Origin: Pseudomonadota bacterium
GTDB taxonomy: Bacteria; Pseudomonadota; Alphaproteobacteria; Rhizobiales; Xanthobacteraceae
Length of the DNA: 47,955 bases
Assembly (NCBI GenBank): GCA_003576765.1
Contig: QEVP01000017.1
Coordinates: 1 to 47,955, forward strand
Direction: 5' to 3'
Numbering within the stretch: the stretch's first letter is position 1; every line of letters starts with the position of its first letter. This document shows, piece by piece, positions 38,717-47,955 of this stretch. Position numbers and translations under genes: made by a program. The notes below the pieces were generated by a model. The model made no database searches and was not told the origin of the DNA. It saw only the letters and a program-made list of their open reading frames with translations.

Positions 38717-40213
38717 TCACTTTGCAGAAGAGTCGCCGATAGCGCCGCCAAAGATGTCCGGCGCATCGTGCAAGGGCTCGCCCAGGTGCATACCGCTCCC
38801 GTCGATCGTAAAGCGCCTGATCTGCTTGTCATGGTCGCTGCCACGCATCTTCAGCACCATGAGACCGCGATGCAGAGCATCGACCTTCTGGATGTAGCGC
38901 AGAAGAATGATCGAATCTGTGAGCGTGGAGATATGCTGCTCGCTGGCGCTGTGACCGCCAATTAGCGACTTGTCGGTTGCGCTGCACAGCCCCGCGATCT
39001 CCCGCTTCTTGATAAACGAGGTCAGGCTGATCAGAAACTCGCGAAACCCGGTTTCCGGCGCGATCCGCTCCAGTGCAGACAGGCTGTCGATGGCAAGCCG
39101 CTGCGGCCCAAATTCCTCGACCAGTTCACGGATCATCAGCAAATGGTCGGGCAGGCTCTGGGCCTCCGGATAGAGGCAGATAACTTTAAGGCGCCCGTCC
39201 CTCTCCATCGCCTCGAAATCGACGCCCCAGCTTCGAGCATTGCGGAAGAGTTGCCCGCGGCTTTCCTCGTAACCAACCAGCAGCGCTCGTTCGCCCGCCG
39301 CGACACCGCCGGCGAGAAAATGGGTCGCGAGCAGGGTTTTGCCGGTGCCAGTTGCGCCGCTCACAAGCGTAACGCTGTCGCGAAAGAATCCGCCGCTTGT
39401 CATCGCGTCGAGTTCGGGGTTTCCGCTTGTGACCCGCTTGGTGCCGGACTGCTGCTCAAGACGCAACGACGACAACGGAACAGCGACCATGCCCTGCTCG
39501 CTCATGAGCGTAAACGGGATCTCGCCTTCCACATGCCGGCTTCCTCGCATCTTGAGCACCTCGATCGTGCGCCGACGGCGTTCACGGTCGAGTGCGTTAC
39601 GGAGGATAACCACATTATCGGCCACGAATTCCTCAATCCGATGCCGGGATATCTCCCCATACTCGCTGTTGCGCTCCGCCGTTATGAGGACAGTCAAGCC
39701 CTCCCCCTTCAGCGCCGTTGCGATGCGTAACAATTCTCGCCGAACCAGAGCCTGGTCTGCAATGAAGTGATCGAAAAGCTGAGTGATCGAATCGAGAACG
39801 ATGCGCTTCGCCTTTGCACTCCTGGCGGCGTGCAGAATACGGGCCAGCAGGCCAGCCAGGTCAAAATCGCCCACAACGATCTGGTCGGAATCGCGCGGGC
39901 TCGCATCGACAAAAGCCAGCTTTGCCACGTTCTTCCAACGCCGGATGTCCCAACCGAAACTCGCCATGTTGACTTCGATTTCCTCCGGCGATTCCTCGAA
40001 GGTTACGAAGACGCCCGGCTCATCGAGTTCGGTGATGCCATGGGCTAGAAACTGTGTTGCAAACACTGTCTTGCCGCTGCCGGGCGTGCCGCCAACTATG
40101 GTGGTGCGACCGCGCGGCAGCCCGCCCATGACCAAATCGTCAAACGCCTCAACGCCGGTCTTCACGCGCTCGAGCACCGGATCGGCAGGCGGTTCATTGT
40201 TCACAGCGGTCAT
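38717..40213 (-). CDS. kaiC: KaiC clock-type double ATPase/autokinase
   Basis: KaiC is a hexameric double-RecA ATPase that autophosphorylates in its CII half. The 498-residue protein has CI Walker A GGTPGSGKT (41-49) and catalytic Glu pair in TFEES (73-74), then CII Walker A SGATGTGKT (285-293) and Glu pair in YEES (316-317). The two phosphorylated residues of cyanobacterial KaiC match Ser429-Thr430 in EQHISTLTDS. All key residues for ATPase and kinase function are therefore present. The start overlaps the kaiB stop (ATGA). No kaiA is visible, as in R. palustris-type systems. Confidence 0.95.
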   Translation of the reverse strand: MTAVNNEPPADPVLERVKTGVEAFDDLVMGGLPRGRTTIVGGTPGSGKTVFATQFLAHGITELDEPGVFVTFEESPEEIEVNMASFGWDIRRWKNVAKLAFVDASPRDSDQIVVGDFDLAGLLARILHAARSAKAKRIVLDSITQLFDHFIADQALVRRELLRIATALKGEGLTVLITAERNSEYGEISRHRIEEFVADNVVILRNALDRERRRRTIEVLKMRGSRHVEGEIPFTLMSEQGMVAVPLSSLRLEQQSGTKRVTSGNPELDAMTSGGFFRDSVTLVSGATGTGKTLLATHFLAGGVAAGERALLVGYEESRGQLFRNARSWGVDFEAMERDGRLKVICLYPEAQSLPDHLLMIRELVEEFGPQRLAIDSLSALERIAPETGFREFLISLTSFIKKREIAGLCSATDKSLIGGHSASEQHISTLTDSIILLRYIQKVDALHRGLMVLKMRGSDHDKQIRRFTIDGSGMHLGEPLHDAPDIFGGAIGDSSAK

Positions 40214-40521
40214 CGGGTGCTGTCCTTCCTGTCATAGCCAAAATAGGCGAGCACCTCCGCGAGGTTGCTGATGTCGCCGATCAGACGGCGTGGCGGATGG
40301 ATGGAGTCATCGGACAGCGTCGGGGTCGCAAGAATGCCGGCCTGTTCGGCCTCTTCCGGCCTTACAAGAATATCGATCACCTCGATCTGGAGCGCTCCGT
40401 CCAGCGCCTTGATAAGTCGCCGTCTGTTGGCAAGCGCACGCCGCGCGCCCGGCGTCTCGCCAGCGATGTAGAGGCGCAACGATGGATGGCCATTGGAAGC
40501 GGATAACGATGCTGCGCTCAT
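40210..40521 (-). CDS. kaiB: KaiB clock-type thioredoxin-like protein
   Basis: KaiB binds the CI ring of KaiC and helps drive dephosphorylation. The 103-residue protein has LRLYIAGETPGARRALANRR, a middle IEVIDILVRPEEAEQAGILA, and TPTLSDDSIHPPRRLIGDIS, which fits the KaiB pattern (the cyanobacterial TPTLxK is TPTLSDD here). ATG 40521 has AGGTG upstream and gives the standard length; longer frames towards 40659 are not supported. It is the first gene of kaiB-kaiC-kinase. Confidence 0.92.
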   Translation of the reverse strand: MSAASLSASNGHPSLRLYIAGETPGARRALANRRRLIKALDGALQIEVIDILVRPEEAEQAGILATPTLSDDSIHPPRRLIGDISNLAEVLAYFGYDRKDSTR

Positions 40522-40729
40522 GGAAGGCACCTGCATGCAGGTGCTCGCCAACACATGGGGATGGCCGTGGCGCGCCATCGAGACATCACACGCGTCGGCA
40601 CCTCGCTCCCTCCAGGGATTATCGCACGTCCTGTTTGGCAAGAACTGGTGCAATGTCATGGGCCGTCAGGCCAGACCGGCACCTTCTGTTAACTTGTAGA
40701 CATAGGCGTCCTTTTCGTCTGTCCACTAG

Positions 40730-40754
40730 TGAACGTTTCTGCGGCTTCAGCGTT
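40730..40754 (+). promoter_or_regulatory. EcfG-like promoter upstream of the Crp/Fnr gene
   Basis: TGAAC (40730-40734), 16 bases, then CGTT (40751-40754) differs from the EcfG consensus by one base in the -35. It is 35 bases upstream of the ATG. Confidence 0.45.
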
Positions 40755-40788
40755 AGATATCCGACGAGGATGTTTTGGTGAGACCACG

Positions 40789-41580
40789 ATGAAACCCGCC
40801 GCAAACGCAAATGAGACTTCCGACCCAATCGGAAATAACCTGCTGCGTGCGCTCAGAACGGACGATTGGACCATTCTCGAGCCGAAGCTGGAAGAATGGT
40901 CGGCAGCAACAGGAACGGTTCTGCATCAACCGGGCGATACCGTGCGCTCCGCCTTCTTTCCGCGAAACTCAAGCCTGATTTCCTATCTGGTCATACTCGA
41001 GGATGGCCGTGCGATCGAGACGGCGCTCGTCGGTCGCGAGGGAGCGATCGGCGGCATCGTGAGTTACGGAAGGCTTCCCGCATTTTCTCGCGCGGAGATC
41101 CAGCGCGGCGGATCGTTCTTTCGTATCGATCTCCATCATCTGGAAGAGGCAAAGACCCAGTCGCTGACACTGCGTCATCTGTTTGCGCGCTATGCAGACT
41201 GTCTGATGGCGCAGGTCTTTCAGTCGGTGGCATGCAACGCCGCTCACTCGATCGAACAACGCACAGCCAAATGGCTGATGGCGGCTGTCGAGCGGTCGGG
41301 CACCGACGATTTGACGCTCACGCAGGAACAACTCGCAGCGATGCTGGGCGTCGGCCGCAGTTATCTCAGCCGGGTTATCCACGATCTGAGGCACCGCGGG
41401 GTGATTGAAACACGGCGAGGTCGGATCCGCGTCTGCGATCCTCACGGGCTTCGCTTGCTGGCCTGCGAGTGCAACGATGCCGTCAGCCAGCATTTCGACG
41501 ATGTCTTGAAAGGCGTTTACCCGGCAGATGAAAATGACCTAGCGGAGACCGCCGACGTCCCGGTGCGCATGCACAGGTAA
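40789..41580 (+). CDS. Crp/Fnr family transcription regulator
   Basis: The 263-residue protein has a cyclic-nucleotide-like jelly roll (LHQPGDTVRSAFFPRNSSLI to GGSFFRIDLHHLEEA), a dimerisation helix, and a C-terminal helix-turn-helix (LTQEQLAAMLGVGRSYLSRV followed by IHDLRHRGVIETRRGRIRV). No Fnr-type N-terminal cysteines are present, so it is not an obvious oxygen sensor. ATG 40789 has GGTGAG upstream; an earlier ATG at 40729 is less likely. It is divergent from kaiB across about 270 bases, so it could control the Kai operon; that is inference. Confidence 0.88.
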   Translation: MKPAANANETSDPIGNNLLRALRTDDWTILEPKLEEWSAATGTVLHQPGDTVRSAFFPRNSSLISYLVILEDGRAIETALVGREGAIGGIVSYGRLPAFSRAEIQRGGSFFRIDLHHLEEAKTQSLTLRHLFARYADCLMAQVFQSVACNAAHSIEQRTAKWLMAAVERSGTDDLTLTQEQLAAMLGVGRSYLSRVIHDLRHRGVIETRRGRIRVCDPHGLRLLACECNDAVSQHFDDVLKGVYPADENDLAETADVPVRMHR

Positions 41581-41916
41581 AGCTGTCCGCATATAGAGAA
41601 GAAACAGCAGCTGCGTCGCGGAGATTCCGCTCGCTACATTCGACGCCGGCAGGACGGTCCGGTCCATTGTGCCGGATTGGATCGTTGCCTTGGGTTATGG
41701 TCTGCTCGGTTGCCGGCATGGCGCTTGGGCACAAGCGGTCAATCGATTCTTCGAGCCGGGCGTGATGCGGTGGATTGTGGGGTCCTCGCCCGCTAATATA
41801 ACATCTCATTATCGCAAGGCTATCTTGCGGTTCGGTCCGCCGACGACCTTGCCCGGTTCGGCCGACGGCCGCGCTGTCGCTCCCGCCAGGGCGGAGCCTG
41901 CACGAGGACATTGCCC
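41581..41916. other. Intergenic region before the LysR gene
   Basis: No convincing gene is visible. A short hairpin CGCAAG/CTTGCG (41813-41829) lies about 90 bases before the LysR start. Confidence 0.5.
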
Positions 41917-42879
41917 TTGGAGTTGAGGCAGCTACGCTACTTCATCGCAACCGCCGAGGACCTGTCGTTCTCGCGCGCCGCACGCCGGCTGCGTCTCGCC
42001 CAGCCCGCGCTCAGCCAGCAGATCAAGCATCTCGAGGAAGAACTCGAAGCCAGGCTGTTCACGCGAAACTCGCGCGGCGTGCAGCTCACCGCCGCCGGCG
42101 AGCGGCTGCTGGCGCAGGCGCGCGCTATCGTCGAGCAGGTGGCGCTGTTGCCCGCGGCCGTCAAGGACGACGACAGCGAGGTCCACGGCGAGGTGCGAAT
42201 CGGGCTGCCCGGCACTGTCAGCGAGGTGCTCGCCGTCCCCCTGATCACGGCGTGCCGCGCCCGCCATCCGCATGTACGCATCAAGGTGGTCGAGGCCATG
42301 AGCGGCTACATTCGCGACTGGCTGATCGGCGGCGGCATCGATCTTGCCGTGCTCTACAGCAGCGCCGAAGCCGCCGCCGACGGTCTCGCCATGCACCAGG
42401 TGCTGACCGAGGAGGTATGCCTGTTCGCCGTTCCGGCGCTGATCCCGCCGGGCGGACCGGGCGGCACCCTGCCCTTCGCGGCGCTGTCCGCTCTGCAACT
42501 CATCCTGCCGGGCCGCGCCCATGGCCTGCGCGAGCTGGTCGAGCGCGCCGCGGACGGCGCCGGGATCTCCCTCTCCGTCGCCTTCGAGATCGACTCTTAT
42601 GGGCAGATCAAGGAGCTTGCGGCCCAGGGGCTGGGATGCGGCCTGCTGCCGCGCCGCACGGTGCAGCGCGAGGCCGCCGGAGGGCAGTTCGACGTCAGGC
42701 AGATCGTCGATCCGGTGCTGAAACGTAAAATCTTCCTGGTCTGGCCGGACCGGCGGCCGGTCGCCCGCGCCACGGCAGCGGTTTCGACGCTCGCCTGGGA
42801 GACGTTGCGCGCGCTGGTAGCGTCGGGCCGATGGAGCGCCACGCTGAGCGAAAGCGAGGCCGCACCGGCGATCCGGTAG
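41917..42879 (+). CDS. LysR-family transcription regulator
   Basis: The 320-residue protein begins ELRQLRYFIATAEDLSFSRA and continues with the LysR helix-turn-helix (AARRLRLAQPALSQQIKHLE, EELEARLFTR), then a periplasmic-binding-like effector domain. The start is an unusual TTG at 41917, chosen because GAGGA lies eight bases upstream and the N-terminus then matches the family; TTG 41911 is too close to the ribosome binding site. It is followed on the same strand by an acyl-CoA dehydrogenase and a CoA-transferase gene, probable targets. Confidence 0.92.
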   Translation: MELRQLRYFIATAEDLSFSRAARRLRLAQPALSQQIKHLEEELEARLFTRNSRGVQLTAAGERLLAQARAIVEQVALLPAAVKDDDSEVHGEVRIGLPGTVSEVLAVPLITACRARHPHVRIKVVEAMSGYIRDWLIGGGIDLAVLYSSAEAAADGLAMHQVLTEEVCLFAVPALIPPGGPGGTLPFAALSALQLILPGRAHGLRELVERAADGAGISLSVAFEIDSYGQIKELAAQGLGCGLLPRRTVQREAAGGQFDVRQIVDPVLKRKIFLVWPDRRPVARATAAVSTLAWETLRALVASGRWSATLSESEAAPAIR

Positions 42880-43066
42880 CCGCGGGGACGCCTGCCCGAT
42901 CAAAGTTTCCCTTATGGCCGCATAGGGCGACACTATTGGACGCCGCCCGCCGTTTATTGCATTTACGGACCGCTTCCGCCCATTCCGGTCGAGCCGCCCG
43001 CGACGCAGGGCCAACGCCCGCGGCACCGCGTTTCGATCGACCCCGTGCCAGCCGAGGACTTCATCG

Positions 43067-44224
43067 ATGAGCCAACACGAAAGCTATTCCGACATCCGCG
43101 AGGCGGTGGCCAAGCTGTGCGCGCAGTTTCCGGGCGAGTACTGGCGCGCGCTCGACCGCGAGATGGCCTATCCGAAGGCGTTCGTCGATGCGCTGACCGA
43201 GTCGGGCTACCTGTCGGTGCTGATCCCGGAGGCGTACGGCGGCGCGGGCTTGAGCCTGTCGGCGGCTGCCGCCATCCTCGAGGAGATCCAGCGCGCCGGC
43301 TGTAACGGCGGAGCCTGTCACGCCCAGATGTACACCATGGGCGTGCTGCTGCGCCACGGCAGCGAGGCGCAGCGCCAGCAGTGGCTGCCGCGCATCGCCA
43401 GCGGCGAACTGCGGATGCAGGCGTTCGGCGTCACCGAGCCGACCAGCGGCACCGACACCACCTCGCTCAAAACGTTTGCGAAGCGTGACGGCGACCATTA
43501 CGTCGTCAACGGCCAGAAGATCTGGACCAGCCGCGCCGAATATTCCGACGTCATGGTGCTGCTGGCCCGCACCACGCCGAAGGAAGAGGCGAAAAAGCGC
43601 ACCGACGGCCTGTCGGTGTTCATCGTCGACATGCAGGCCGCCAGGGGCAACGGGCTGACCATCCGCCCTATCCGCACCATGATGAACCACTCCACCACGG
43701 AGGTGTTCTTCGACAACATGCGGGTGCCGGCCGAGAACCTGATCGGCGAGGAAGGCAAGGGCTTCCGCTACATCCTCTCCGGCATGAACGCCGAGCGCAT
43801 CCTGATCGCCGCCGAGTGCATCGGCGACGCCAAATGGTTCATCGACAAGGCGACCAGCTACGCCCGCGAGCGCGTGGTGTTCGGCCGCCCCATCGGCCAG
43901 AACCAGGGCATCCAGTTTCCCATCGCCCGTGCCTACGCCAACATGCGCGCGGCCGAACTGATGGTGCATGAGGCCGCGCACAAATACGAGGCCGGCGAGG
44001 ATTGCGGCGCCGAGGCCAACATGGCCAAGATGCTGGCGGCCGACGCCTCGTGGGAGGCAGCCAACGCGGCGGTGCAGACCCATGGCGGCTTCGGCTTCGC
44101 CGAGGAATACGACATCGAGCGCAAATTCCGCGAGACGCGGCTCTATTCGGTGGCGCCGATCTCCACCAACCTGATCCTGTCCTACCTTGCCGAGCATGTG
44201 CTTGGCATGCCGCGGTCGTATTGA
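43067..44224 (+). CDS. Acyl-CoA dehydrogenase, isovaleryl-type catalytic site
   Basis: The 385-residue flavoprotein has FGVTEPTSGTDTTSLKTFAK (FAD-binding), YVVNGQKIWTSRAEYSDVMV, MNHSTTEVFFDNMRVPAENL and QTHGGFGFAEEYDIERKFRE. In most family members the catalytic Glu sits in a YEGT motif near the C-terminus. Here that place reads LYSVAPIST. Glu243 in SGMNAERILIA matches the position used by isovaleryl-CoA dehydrogenase. The substrate is not known; a short branched or cyclic acyl-CoA is plausible. It is followed by a CoA-transferase gene that starts ten bases after the stop. Confidence 0.92.
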   Translation: MSQHESYSDIREAVAKLCAQFPGEYWRALDREMAYPKAFVDALTESGYLSVLIPEAYGGAGLSLSAAAAILEEIQRAGCNGGACHAQMYTMGVLLRHGSEAQRQQWLPRIASGELRMQAFGVTEPTSGTDTTSLKTFAKRDGDHYVVNGQKIWTSRAEYSDVMVLLARTTPKEEAKKRTDGLSVFIVDMQAARGNGLTIRPIRTMMNHSTTEVFFDNMRVPAENLIGEEGKGFRYILSGMNAERILIAAECIGDAKWFIDKATSYARERVVFGRPIGQNQGIQFPIARAYANMRAAELMVHEAAHKYEAGEDCGAEANMAKMLAADASWEAANAAVQTHGGFGFAEEYDIERKFRETRLYSVAPISTNLILSYLAEHVLGMPRSY

Positions 44225-44234
44225 GGGCGGGCCG

Positions 44235-45341
44235 ATGCTGCCGCTTGAAGGAATTACCGTCGTCGCCGTCGAGCAGGCGGTCGCCGCGCCGTTCTGCACC
44301 GCGCGGCTTGCCGACGCCGGCGCTACCGTCATCAAGATCGAACGGCCGGAGGGCGACTTCGCCCGCGGCTACGATGCCGCCGCCAAGGGCCAGAGCAGCT
44401 ATTTCGTCTGGCTCAATCGCGGCAAGTCGTCGACCGTCATCGACCTGACGACCGCCGACGGGCGCGCCACGCTGGAAAACCTGATCAGGCGCGCCGACGT
44501 GCTGGTGCAGAATTTGAAGCCCGGCGCCATGGACAAGCTCGGCTTTCCGCTCGCCCGCCTGCGCAAGGACTACCCGGCGCTCGTTTGCTGCACCATCTCC
44601 GGCTACGGCGACGATGGCCCCTATGCGCAGCGCAAGGCTTACGACCTGCTGATCCAGGCCGAGAGCGGGCTTGCCTCGATCACCGGCGGGCCGGAGGGCC
44701 CCTCGCGCGTCGGCATGTCGCTGGTCGATGTCGCAACCGGCGCCACCGCGCATGCCGCCGTCCTCGAAGCGCTGATCGCGCGCGGCCGCACCGGCGCGGG
44801 CGCAGACATCCGCATCTCGATGTTCGATGTGATGGCCGATTGGCTCACCGTGCCGCTGCTCAATGCTGAATCCGGCCATCCACCGCAGCGCATGGGGTTG
44901 GCGCACCCTTCCATCGCGCCCTATGGCGTGTTCCGCTCGAAGGACGGCAAGGACATCCTGATTTCGATCCAGAGCGAGCGCGAATGGAAGGCGCTGTGCG
45001 CCAAGGTGCTGGGGCAGCCGGACCTGCCCGACGATCCGCGCCTCGCCAGCAATGTCGAGCGGGTGCGCCACCGCGCCCTGACCGACCAAATCGTCGGCGA
45101 CACCTTTGCCGCGATGACGCGCCACGACCTGCTGCAACGCCTCGATGCGGCGCAGATCGCCTTTGCCGAAGTCAACACGATGGACGACCTGTCGGGGCAT
45201 CCGCATCTGCGGCGCATCACGGTCGCGACCCCGGCCGGCGATGTCGCCTATCCCGCGCCGGCGCCGATCGTGGTCGGCGCGCCGCGCCACTACGGCCGCG
45301 TGCCCGCCGTCGGCGAGGACACGACCAAACCCAAAGCCTAG
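44235..45341 (+). CDS. CaiB/BaiF family (class III) CoA-transferase
   Basis: These enzymes move CoA between carboxylic acids through an Asp-linked mixed anhydride. The 368-residue protein starts MLPLEGITVVAVEQAVAAPF and contains VIKIERPEGDFARGYD, the catalytic-Asp region GPYAQRKAYDLLIQAESGLA, and a C-terminal GAPRHYGRVPAVGED. ATG 44235 has GAGGG upstream. Together with the acyl-CoA dehydrogenase and LysR genes it looks like a small acid-degradation operon, substrate unknown. Confidence 0.92.
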   Translation: MLPLEGITVVAVEQAVAAPFCTARLADAGATVIKIERPEGDFARGYDAAAKGQSSYFVWLNRGKSSTVIDLTTADGRATLENLIRRADVLVQNLKPGAMDKLGFPLARLRKDYPALVCCTISGYGDDGPYAQRKAYDLLIQAESGLASITGGPEGPSRVGMSLVDVATGATAHAAVLEALIARGRTGAGADIRISMFDVMADWLTVPLLNAESGHPPQRMGLAHPSIAPYGVFRSKDGKDILISIQSEREWKALCAKVLGQPDLPDDPRLASNVERVRHRALTDQIVGDTFAAMTRHDLLQRLDAAQIAFAEVNTMDDLSGHPHLRRITVATPAGDVAYPAPAPIVVGAPRHYGRVPAVGEDTTKPKA

Positions 45342-45390
45342 AGCGTTTTCAAGCGAAGTGGGAACCGGTTCGCGTGAAGAAAACGCGTCA
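45342..45390. repeat. Palindromic intergenic repeat with GTGGGAACCGGTT core
   Basis: GCGTTTTC and GAAAACGC form the arms. The middle holds GTGGGAACCGGTT (45358-45370), the reverse complement of the 13-mer in the repeat at 10784-10850. Confidence 0.7.
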
Positions 45391-45399
45391 AAACAATAA

Positions 45400-45445
45400 T
45401 CTAGAGCTTCGCTTCTGATTCCATCAGAAGCGAAAAAGCTCTAGA
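45400..45445. terminator. Bidirectional terminator between convergent genes
   Basis: A 46-base palindrome has arms TCTAGAGCTTCGCTTCTGAT and ATCAGAAGCG-AAAAAGCTCTAGA, with a three-base bulge. It lies between the CoA-transferase gene and the efflux-pump gene, which end towards each other. Confidence 0.55.
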
Positions 45446-45449
45446 CGGC

Positions 45450-47955
<2,506 letters not shown>

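Noticed and set aside
41669..41926. 85-codon plus-strand frame before the LysR gene
   Set aside because: It overlaps the LysR start out of frame and has no conserved pattern.

Overview
This is a GC-rich chromosomal window from an alphaproteobacterium, most likely Hyphomicrobiales (Rhizobiales) near the Bradyrhizobium/Rhodopseudomonas (Nitrobacteraceae) group. The evidence is the full 14-gene nuo operon with separate nuoC and nuoD, a short proline-tRNA ligase, RNase J beside birA and nuoN, DUF1467/DUF1289/DUF3551 proteins, LexA boxes of the GTTC-N7-GTTC type, a perfect EcfG-type promoter (GGAAC-N16-CGTT), and the palindromic intergenic repeats common in these genomes. Genus assignment is inference; no search could be run.

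Layout. 1-476: end of a MazE-like antitoxin and its MazF/PemK toxin. 523-4032 (-): dnaE. 4321-4828: a 32-residue membrane peptide gene (-) and a DUF3551 gene (+) diverge from a promoter region with two perfect LexA boxes. 4836-5075: palindromic repeats. 5123-9676 (-): lolD, lolC/E, proS, a PCu(A)C copper chaperone and a DUF2946 protein. 9860-10030 (+): a probable structured small RNA with a strong terminator. 10078-28886 (-): one long same-strand series, nuoA to nuoN, then birA, rnj, mce and a DUF1467 gene, most junctions overlapping or nearly so. An FkbM-type methyltransferase gene sits between nuoD and nuoE.

28887-34803: nuo promoter, an RcnB-like gene, tRNA-Asp, a HU gene, pepT, a membrane histidine kinase, a DUF1289 gene and a retropepsin-like protease gene. 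34822-35811 (-): dusA. 36140-41580 is a regulatory block: an orphan receiver protein behind an EcfG-type promoter, two small unknown genes, and a kaiB-kaiC-histidine kinase operon that is divergent from a Crp/Fnr-family regulator whose upstream region carries an EcfG-like site. 41917-45341 (+): a LysR regulator, an acyl-CoA dehydrogenase and a CaiB/BaiF CoA-transferase. 45450-47955 (-): a CzcA-type metal efflux pump that runs off the right edge.

How the genes fit together: the core is respiration (complex I) joined to essential housekeeping (biotin ligase, RNase J, ProS, Lol lipoprotein export, DnaE). The flanks carry stress and signalling modules. The most noteworthy are the SOS-controlled micro-membrane-protein, the Kai-kinase operon in a neighbourhood with general-stress promoters, the small RNA next to the DUF1467 gene, and the FkbM gene embedded in nuo.
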